Assembly: GCA_002394465.1 (NCBI GenBank) | Contig: DGTU01000022.1 | Span: 1-11,357, forward strand | Reading direction: 5' to 3' | DNA length: 11,357 nucleotides | Source: Treponema sp. UBA4328 | Lineage (GTDB): Bacteria > Spirochaetota > Spirochaetia > Treponematales > Treponemataceae | Part shown: positions 6,523 through 11,357 of the stretch, piece after piece | Layout: each line of letters opens with the position of its first letter | Position numbering within the stretch: position 1 is the first letter of the stretch | Position numbers and translations under genes: made by a program | Notes under the pieces: model-generated | The model's input: the letters and a program-made list of their open reading frames with translations, nothing else | Databases searched by the model: none | What the model was told of the DNA's origin: nothing

Positions 6523-7275
6523 TTATTCGTTGAATACGAACCTGAATTTTACGTTTGCAATTTCTGCGTTTGACTTTGGAGTATAATCAACGGGATCCTG
6601 TGCAGATGAACTGTCGTCTGAAACGCCGTCAGGAACACTGTTAAGTGTTGTTGTATTGTTCCTTGCATTCTGCTGTGTTGAAATGTAAGAACCGTTTTCA
6701 GAAATCGTTGTTCCCTGTCCCTCATTTACGTAATATGAACCTGCAGGGTCTGTTTCATCTGAACTTGAAATGGTTTCAGCAGTATCAGTTACCTTTGTTC
6801 TTGAAACTTTTACTGATCCCCTGTGGGTATTGATGTTTGTTCCCTTGTATTTTGTTGCTACGTCAAGCAGTGTACCGCGAACGGAAGCCGTTGCAGCAGG
6901 AGAGCGTACGGTAAAGCCTACGCGTCTCTTGTCAACTTTCTTGACGTCTGACTTGAGCTTTCCTGCGTTGAGGTAGAGGACTGTTTCGTCTTTGTCGCCG
7001 TTTTCCTTAAGGTCTTCGATTGTGACATTTGCAACCGGGCCGAGTTTTGTTACTGTTTCGCCGATCTTGAATGTAACTTCTGATTTGAAACCTGTCTGAA
7101 CTGCCGTTCCTTTTTCGAATTTAGCTCCGACTGTAATCGGTTCCCATGTTCCTGATGCAGCCTTGTATTTTGCATTTCCTTTTACTGAGGTTACTACTGC
7201 GTCGAGTGAATATGCATTGGAAAAAACTGCTGTAAGGAATGTGACGGCAAGAAGCCTTAAAAATCCTTTCTTCAT
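6523..7275 (-). CDS. FecR-domain periplasmic protein
   Basis: The 250-residue protein has a Sec signal peptide (basic MKKGFLR, hydrophobic core, likely cleavage after A-Y-S at residue 23) and no lipobox cysteine. Residues ~27-140 form a FecR domain, with the hallmark FTVRSPAATASVRGT (121-135) preceded by LYLNAGKLKSDV. The FecR fold in FecR itself relays an outer-membrane ligand signal to a sigma factor. This version has no N-terminal cytoplasmic segment or internal membrane helix, so it belongs to the stand-alone secreted type. The Ser/Thr/Asn-rich middle and tail (160-235) are probably flexible. AAGGAG (7288-7283) sits 7 bases before the ATG. It is the last gene of a three-gene minus operon, 15 bp after the barrel gene. 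FecR proteins recur near CHASE2 cyclases, which fits the cyclase gene upstream. From memory, T. pallidum has a comparable neighbourhood around TP0483-TP0485; I could not check this. Confidence 0.88.
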   Translation of the reverse strand: MKKGFLRLLAVTFLTAVFSNAYSLDAVVTSVKGNAKYKAASGTWEPITVGAKFEKGTAVQTGFKSEVTFKIGETVTKLGPVANVTIEDLKENGDKDETVLYLNAGKLKSDVKKVDKRRVGFTVRSPAATASVRGTLLDVATKYKGTNINTHRGSVKVSRTKVTDTAETISSSDETDPAGSYYVNEGQGTTISENGSYISTQQNARNNTTTLNSVPDGVSDDSSSAQDPVDYTPKSNAEIANVKFRFVFNE

Positions 7276-7290
7276 AATCTTTCTCCTTTT

Positions 7291-8436
7291 TTAGAATGTA
7301 ATGAGGGCTGTAAGTGAGAACTCGTTTTTGTTCATGTCTGAGTTTTCGCTGTCAAAGTACATTGAAACCTTGCCTGCAACGAGAATGTCACTTACAATCT
7401 GCCAGTTAAGTCCGGCCGAATATTCAAATCCTGCATAGCTGAATGAATCTTCCGGGTTGAGTACTGCTGCAGCATTTGCGGCAAAAAGAAGGCTTGTAAC
7501 CGGTTTGAATGAGAATCCGAGTCCGCCTTTTGCCAGGTTTGAATACTGTGTCCTTCCTGTATTTGAATTAACTGCGGTCATGCTTGTAAAGCCCTTGAAA
7601 GGCTTGAAGGGTCCCTGGTTTCCTGAAGCATATACACCTTTAAGTTCAACTGCAAAGCTTTTTGCTGATGCATAATATGAAAGTGAGAACTTTGAAAGGT
7701 TTGCCATTTCAAGGTCCATGTCATCAAATTTGCTCAGCTCAAGTGCTGATGAAAGGGTGTAGTAAACTGATGAACCAAGTCCGCCGTTGATTGTAAGCGT
7801 TGAATAGTTCCTCATGTATGAGTCATCTTCAAGGTGAAGGGTAAAGAGGTTTTCAAGGCTTACGCTCTGTCCTGCAAAAAGATACGGGAATGAAAGGAGA
7901 AGGTTTCCGACGCAGTATTTTTCTGCAAGTTCGTAAATCTTGTCATTATCTTCCATGTATGAAACAGGTATTTCATTGAGAATTGTATTAAAGTGCCTGT
8001 TTATGAGGCCTGTGTAGGCTCCCGTAAGGCCTGCAGAAAATGCATCTGAATTATATGCAAGGTATACGCCGTCAATTGTCTGGTTTAATATGACTCCTGT
8101 TGTGTCTGCCGTATTGAACCTTCCGAGCATGAACGAAGTGTTCTTGCCGCGGTGTGTAAGGCGGAAGATGTCAAGGTCAGCAAAAATAGTCTGTTCGTCT
8201 GATGCATAGTCTTTTTCGTATTCAGCCTTTGCACTTGCAGCAAGGGTTGTGTTTCCGTCGTTGTCAAAAGGAATGCTCAGCCATACGCCGAGGGAATTTG
8301 TCTGATCAAGCTTGAGCTCTGTGTCAGCAGTCCTGTCCCTGAGTACAGTGTAGTTGAGGATCGAGCCTCCGAAGTCTACGGCAAATGCAGCAGAAGCAAG
8401 GAGGGTGATTATGATTGAGCCGAGAATCTTTTTCAT
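7291..8436 (-). CDS. Predicted outer-membrane beta-barrel (porin-like) protein
   Basis: This is a 381-residue secreted protein with signal peptide MKKILGSIIITLLASAAFA and likely cleavage after A19. The mature part is a succession of amphipathic strands with Tyr/Phe/Leu alternation and Gly/Asn/Asp turns, for example TTLAASAKAEYEKDY, SFMLGRFNTADTTGV and GGLGFSFKP. It ends in NEFSLTALITF. A terminal aromatic residue on the last strand is the usual BAM-recognition feature of outer-membrane barrels. No named porin family is recognised with certainty, and transport specificity is unknown. GGAGG (8450-8446), inside the end of the preceding gene, gives a strong ribosome binding site, and the start is 1 bp after that gene's stop. 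The placement between an SLH-like protein and a FecR-domain protein suggests an envelope complex. Confidence 0.78.
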   Translation of the reverse strand: MKKILGSIIITLLASAAFAVDFGGSILNYTVLRDRTADTELKLDQTNSLGVWLSIPFDNDGNTTLAASAKAEYEKDYASDEQTIFADLDIFRLTHRGKNTSFMLGRFNTADTTGVILNQTIDGVYLAYNSDAFSAGLTGAYTGLINRHFNTILNEIPVSYMEDNDKIYELAEKYCVGNLLLSFPYLFAGQSVSLENLFTLHLEDDSYMRNYSTLTINGGLGSSVYYTLSSALELSKFDDMDLEMANLSKFSLSYYASAKSFAVELKGVYASGNQGPFKPFKGFTSMTAVNSNTGRTQYSNLAKGGLGFSFKPVTSLLFAANAAAVLNPEDSFSYAGFEYSAGLNWQIVSDILVAGKVSMYFDSENSDMNKNEFSLTALITF

Positions 8437-8437
8437 G

Positions 8438-8887
8438 TTAATTTTCCTCCACGAGTTCTACGCAGTTTGAGAGAATTGACATTGCATCGTTTCCTTTCAG
8501 CGTAAACGAAGGATCTGCGTTCGGAGGAAGAACTCCGTTTGCCTTGAGTTCCTTTACTGCATAGCGGGGACTGTCAAAGATTGTGTAAAAAAGGCCGCCG
8601 CTCATGTTAAGGCTTTTCATGATAAGGTATGAATAATCGCCGAGTGTTATGCTGTCATTTATTTTTGCAGCCCTGCGGATGAGTCCGCTTTTTTTGAGGG
8701 CATTGAATGCTTCTTCATCTGTTGCTTCTTCAGAAACTGCACCTGCATAAACGGCTGCAAGGTATGCACTCTGACCATAGGTTACGCTTTTTGATTTGAG
8801 TATCTCGGAAAATCTTGCCATGTCCTGTGCTGAAACAGCGGAAATCAGGAACAGCATCGAGATAAGTGCCAGACATTTTGTTTTCAT
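8438..8887 (-). CDS. Small secreted protein with SLH-like region
   Basis: With the start at ATG 8887 the product is 149 residues and begins with a clean Sec signal peptide (MKTKCLALISMLFLISAVSA, then Q). An ATG further upstream at 8959 would add 24 residues before the signal and lies upstream of the predicted transcript start, so it is rejected. GGAG about 8 bases before 8887 supports the choice. The mature protein has two helical repeats. The second (ITLGDYSYLIMKSLNMSGG, then YAVKELKANGVLPPNADP and LKGNDAMSILSNC) resembles the S-layer-homology arrangement of a helix, an ELxxxGxLPxxADP turn and a second helix. SLH-like domains in treponemes may tether outer-membrane components to peptidoglycan, which is inference here. 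It is the first gene of the envelope operon, 1 bp from the barrel gene. Confidence 0.75.
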   Translation of the reverse strand: MKTKCLALISMLFLISAVSAQDMARFSEILKSKSVTYGQSAYLAAVYAGAVSEEATDEEAFNALKKSGLIRRAAKINDSITLGDYSYLIMKSLNMSGGLFYTIFDSPRYAVKELKANGVLPPNADPSFTLKGNDAMSILSNCVELVEEN

Positions 8888-8938
8888 AAATAAACTCCGT
8901 AGGGTTGTGCATTTCCTGATATTAAAAATACCGGAAAC

Positions 8939-8955
8939 TATACTTTTAAAGTATA
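8939..8955. repeat. Inverted repeat 1 in the divergent promoter (operator candidate)
   Basis: TATACTTT-T-AAAGTATA is a perfect 8-bp inverted repeat around a single base. It covers the -10 box of the minus-strand operon promoter (8955-8950) and its presumed start region. It shares TATA (8952-8955) with inverted repeat 2. There is no T-rich tail in the right place for it to act as a terminator. Confidence 0.75.
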
Positions 8956-8967
8956 ACATGTGTTATA
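8952..8967. repeat. Inverted repeat 2 overlapping both divergent promoters (operator candidate)
   Basis: TATAACA-TG-TGTTATA is a perfect 7-bp inverted repeat with a 2-bp centre. It covers part of the extended -10 of the cyclase promoter and the spacer and -10 edge of the opposing promoter. Size and symmetry suit a dimeric helix-turn-helix repressor. It does not match the CRP/FNR consensus (TGTGA-N6-TCACA or TTGAT-N4-ATCAA). Confidence 0.72.
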
Positions 8968-8969
8968 AT
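8961..8969 (+). promoter_or_regulatory. Extended -10 promoter of the adenylate cyclase gene
   Basis: TGTTATAAT is a perfect extended -10 element (TGnTATAAT). No good -35 is found 17 bp upstream, which is acceptable for an extended -10 promoter. The expected start, about 7 bases after the box, falls at 8976-8977. That is at or next to the A of the cyclase ATG, predicting a leaderless transcript. Confidence 0.6.
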
Positions 8970-8976
8970 TTTTGTC

Positions 8977-11357
8977 ATGGGAAAGTCTAATAATAAAGTA
9001 TTGAAAAAATTCAGTGACCGCCTGATTGTAATCCTTATCAGTGCGCTTCTTGTCGTAATCAGCGTGTCGGGTATCCTTGAAAAGTTTGACCTCAGGGTAT
9101 ATGACATGCTTCTCTCGCTCTATAAAAATCCGGAAACTTCATCTGAGCTCCTTTTTGTCGAGGCTGATGATGATTCGCTCAAGGAAATGGGACCCTGGCC
9201 GTGGCCGAGAAACATAATGGGAAACGTTATGTTCCGCCTCAAGGAATTCGGTGCTGAAACGGCTGTATTCGATATTGAGTATCTTTCAAAGTCTCAGCCT
9301 TCCTTCGATCAGGATATGTTCAATTCCTTGAGTGAAGGAATTGAATCCGGTGCAATTTCCGCTGAAGATGCAAAAGACGAACTTAAGGGCCTTCTCTTTG
9401 ATAATGATGATTATTTTGCCCGTTCGCTCCAGTTCTTCGGAAATACATGGCTGACCATAAATGTACTTAATATTTCTGAAGAAAGTGCAGAAAACCGCGA
9501 ATATGCTAAAAAACGCTGCCTTTATGACTTCGTAAAGGATGAAAATGATCTGATTTATAAGGACAACAGGTACAACGAGCGTGATGCAATCCGTGAAAAC
9601 GAAAACTATGCCCGCAATGAGAACATTGAATACACCGACGCATACGAAGACCTGACACACGGCTTCTCTCCTGCGCTGAACATGTTTATACGTCATTCAA
9701 AGGGTGCAGGCTTTACGAACGTCGACATTGATTCTGACGGAACAAGACGCCGCATTCAGCTCCTGAATAAATATCCTGAAGGCTATGCTGCACAGCTTGC
9801 ATTTGCACCTCTCCTTAAAAAACTTGATGCCCGTTCCGTTATCCGTGACGGAAGTTCAATCATTGTTTCCGGAGTAAAGCTTGATGAAGATTCAGGCCGC
9901 CAGGACATAAAGATTCCGCTGGATGAGCACGGACGCATGATGATTAACTGGAAACATGCTTCTTACGGAGAAACTTTCCGCCATCAGAAAATCTATCACC
10001 TTTATTATCTTGACCAGCTTGAAAATTCCTTTGCAGACAATTCCCTGATTCTCCTGAATGCAGCTTCTTCAATTGATCCTGATGCTGAAACAAATACAGC
10101 CCTCGCTTCCATTTCTGAACTTGCTGAACTTTATGACCAGCTTGCTGATTACAAAAAGTTCCTTCTTTCAAAGTGTGAAGGCTATGATGAAGAGGGAAAC
10201 ACAATCGGTGAGGGAATTACGGACGAAGAATACAAGGAATACTTTGATGCCAGAAAGACATACTTTACGATGGCAGATGAATTCATTCATTCCGATGCCT
10301 TTGACCTGCTGAATGCCAAGCTGGACAGCCGCAAAAAGGCTTTCAGTAAGGATGATTTCAGCCTGCTCAAGGAAACGCTTTCTGACCTGCAGGAATCCAT
10401 GACGTTCGCAGCTGCAGATTATAATGACCTGTACAATACGATTGAAAAAGAATACAGGGGTTCTTTCTGTATCATCGGAAATACCGGAAGTGCAACAACC
10501 GATCTTGGAACTACTCCGTTTAACCGCCGTTATCCGAATGTCGGAACCCACGCAAATATGTATAACACAATCTTGAACCGTGAATTCATTGTTCCGGCTC
10601 CATGGTGGTCAGGAGTTGCTGCAGCATTCATTCTTGCTTTTCTGCTTGCTGCTTTCTCACAGAAACGCAAGGTGTTTGCAATAAATATAGCCGGCGTCTG
10701 TACGCTTCTCCTTATAACCGGGGGAATAATTGCACTTATGGCATTCCTCGGCGTATATGTACCTGCAATCGCTCCGGTTTTAATTGTACTGCTTTCATTT
10801 ATCAGTATTGAAATCCTTCATTTTGTAAGGAGCGAAAAAGACAAGTCCTTCCTCAAGCATGCTTTTGCAACTTACCTTAACCCTAAGTCAGTAGATGAGC
10901 TTGTTGCTCATCCTGAACGCCTGAGTCTCGGCGGTGACCAGAAGCATATGACGGCACTTTTCAGTGATATCAAGGGCTTCTCTTCATTCTCTGAAAAGGT
11001 TACTCCTATAAAGCTCGTAAACGTCCTCAAAACCTATCTCGGTGACATGAGTGACTGCGTTCTTGATGCCGGCGGTACTATCGACAAGTATATCGGTGAT
11101 TCCATCGTAAGTTTCTTCGGTGCACCAACAGACCTCCCGAATTCTGCATGGAGTGCCTGCTGTGCTGCAATCAGGATGAAACAGGCTGAGGAAAAATACA
11201 ATAAGATAAACATTGCAAGCGGATTCATTCCTCAGGAACTGTATACGCGTATCGGAATCAATACGGGTGAAATGGTTGTCGGAAACATGGGTACTGACAA
11301 AAAGTTTAACTATACGATCATGGGAAATGACGTAAACCTTGCTTCCCGTCTTGAAGG
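8977..11357 (+). CDS. CHASE2-domain class III adenylate cyclase (3' end outside window)
   Basis: The frame is open from ATG 8977 to the window edge (793 residues). A first membrane helix (~14-34) is followed by a large extracytoplasmic CHASE2 domain (~36-540) with GPWPWPR (72-78), GAGFTNVDIDSDGTRRR and GSFCIIGNTGSATTDLGTTP (495-514). Two or three membrane helices follow (~546-560, 568-591, 595-616). The cyclase domain begins with TALFSDIKGF (metal Asp D664), then IDKYIGD (adenine-selecting K704, metal D708) and NYTIMGNDVNLASR (T780, transition-state N787 and R791). Lys with Thr is the class IIIb pattern and points to ATP, hence cAMP. The last part of the catalytic domain is missing because the window ends. 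No in-frame ATG, GTG or TTG lies between the in-frame TAA at 8923 and ATG 8977, and no Shine-Dalgarno precedes it. It diverges from the FecR/barrel operon. Confidence 0.94.
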   Translation, partial: MGKSNNKVLKKFSDRLIVILISALLVVISVSGILEKFDLRVYDMLLSLYKNPETSSELLFVEADDDSLKEMGPWPWPRNIMGNVMFRLKEFGAETAVFDIEYLSKSQPSFDQDMFNSLSEGIESGAISAEDAKDELKGLLFDNDDYFARSLQFFGNTWLTINVLNISEESAENREYAKKRCLYDFVKDENDLIYKDNRYNERDAIRENENYARNENIEYTDAYEDLTHGFSPALNMFIRHSKGAGFTNVDIDSDGTRRRIQLLNKYPEGYAAQLAFAPLLKKLDARSVIRDGSSIIVSGVKLDEDSGRQDIKIPLDEHGRMMINWKHASYGETFRHQKIYHLYYLDQLENSFADNSLILLNAASSIDPDAETNTALASISELAELYDQLADYKKFLLSKCEGYDEEGNTIGEGITDEEYKEYFDARKTYFTMADEFIHSDAFDLLNAKLDSRKKAFSKDDFSLLKETLSDLQESMTFAAADYNDLYNTIEKEYRGSFCIIGNTGSATTDLGTTPFNRRYPNVGTHANMYNTILNREFIVPAPWWSGVAAAFILAFLLAAFSQKRKVFAINIAGVCTLLLITGGIIALMAFLGVYVPAIAPVLIVLLSFISIEILHFVRSEKDKSFLKHAFATYLNPKSVDELVAHPERLSLGGDQKHMTALFSDIKGFSSFSEKVTPIKLVNVLKTYLGDMSDCVLDAGGTIDKYIGDSIVSFFGAPTDLPNSAWSACCAAIRMKQAEEKYNKINIASGFIPQELYTRIGINTGEMVVGNMGTDKKFNYTIMGNDVNLASRLE

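Larger units (their letters stand above)
8950..8978 (-). promoter_or_regulatory. Promoter of the SLH-like/barrel/FecR operon
   Basis: On the minus strand ATGACA (8978-8973, 5 of 6 to TTGACA) is followed after exactly 17 bp by TATACT (8955-8950, 5 of 6 to TATAAT). The predicted start near 8943 gives a leader of about 55 bases before ATG 8887. The -35 box overlaps the first codon of the divergent cyclase gene. Confidence 0.62.

Noticed and set aside
8888..8959. N-terminal extension of the SLH-like protein from an ATG at 8959
   Set aside because: It would put 24 residues ahead of a textbook signal peptide and begins inside the promoter palindromes, upstream of the predicted transcript start. 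ATG 8887 has a ribosome binding site and gives a clean signal peptide.
8952..8967. Reading inverted repeat 2 as a CRP/FNR site, which would give cAMP feedback
   Set aside because: The half-sites (TATAACA/TGTTATA) do not match TGTGA-N6-TCACA or TTGAT-N4-ATCAA, so autoregulation by a CRP homologue cannot be claimed from the sequence.
9286..9696. Minus-strand open frame of 136 codons opposite the cyclase
   Set aside because: It is a shadow of the well-supported CHASE2 coding frame. It has no ribosome binding site and its composition (long Val/Ile/Phe runs) is typical of antisense translation.
1..11357. CRISPR arrays, tRNA or rRNA genes, insertion sequences, phage or toxin-antitoxin modules
   Set aside because: No regularly spaced repeats, transposase motifs, terminal inverted repeats or structural RNA signatures were seen. 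The region looks like stable chromosome.

Overview
The window reads as chromosome of a host- or gut-associated treponeme (Spirochaetota). This rests on gene content rather than on any marker gene. There is a spirochaete-type PUR-domain nucleic-acid-binding protein, a stand-alone DbpA-type RNA-binding domain protein, a FecR-domain protein beside an outer-membrane barrel, and a CHASE2 adenylate cyclase. Base composition is moderate, and genes are packed with gaps of a few bases. There are no rRNA or tRNA genes, CRISPR arrays, insertion sequences or phage genes.

Left part (1-5020). The 3' end of a beta-helix surface-type gene is followed 2 bp later by rnhB (RNase HII). rnhB converges on a minus-strand PUR-domain gene with a single base between their stop codons. 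A divergent intergenic region (1856-2011) carries a good sigma-70-type promoter for a plus-strand operon: clpP, a UPF0158-GNAT fusion, a DbpA-type RNA-binding protein and an MBL-fold hydrolase. The clpP is an orphan, with no tig or clpX beside it.

Middle (5027-6432). A minus-strand pair, a lipoprotein followed by a YfcE-type metallophosphoesterase, is translationally coupled through TAATG. It converges on the MBL gene with 6 bp between them and no visible terminator.

Right part (6465-11357). A minus-strand envelope operon encodes a small secreted SLH-like protein, an outer-membrane beta-barrel and a FecR-domain periplasmic protein, ending at a clear intrinsic terminator. Diverging from it is a large CHASE2-class III adenylate cyclase that runs off the window and, being open at the edge, is easily missed. 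The 89-bp region between them holds two interlocked perfect inverted repeats. It also holds two divergent promoters built on the same bases. The cyclase has no Shine-Dalgarno sequence and is predicted to be leaderless. My inference is that this is an envelope-sensing module in which cAMP synthesis and an outer-membrane operon are switched from one compact operator. This is the most interesting part of the window.
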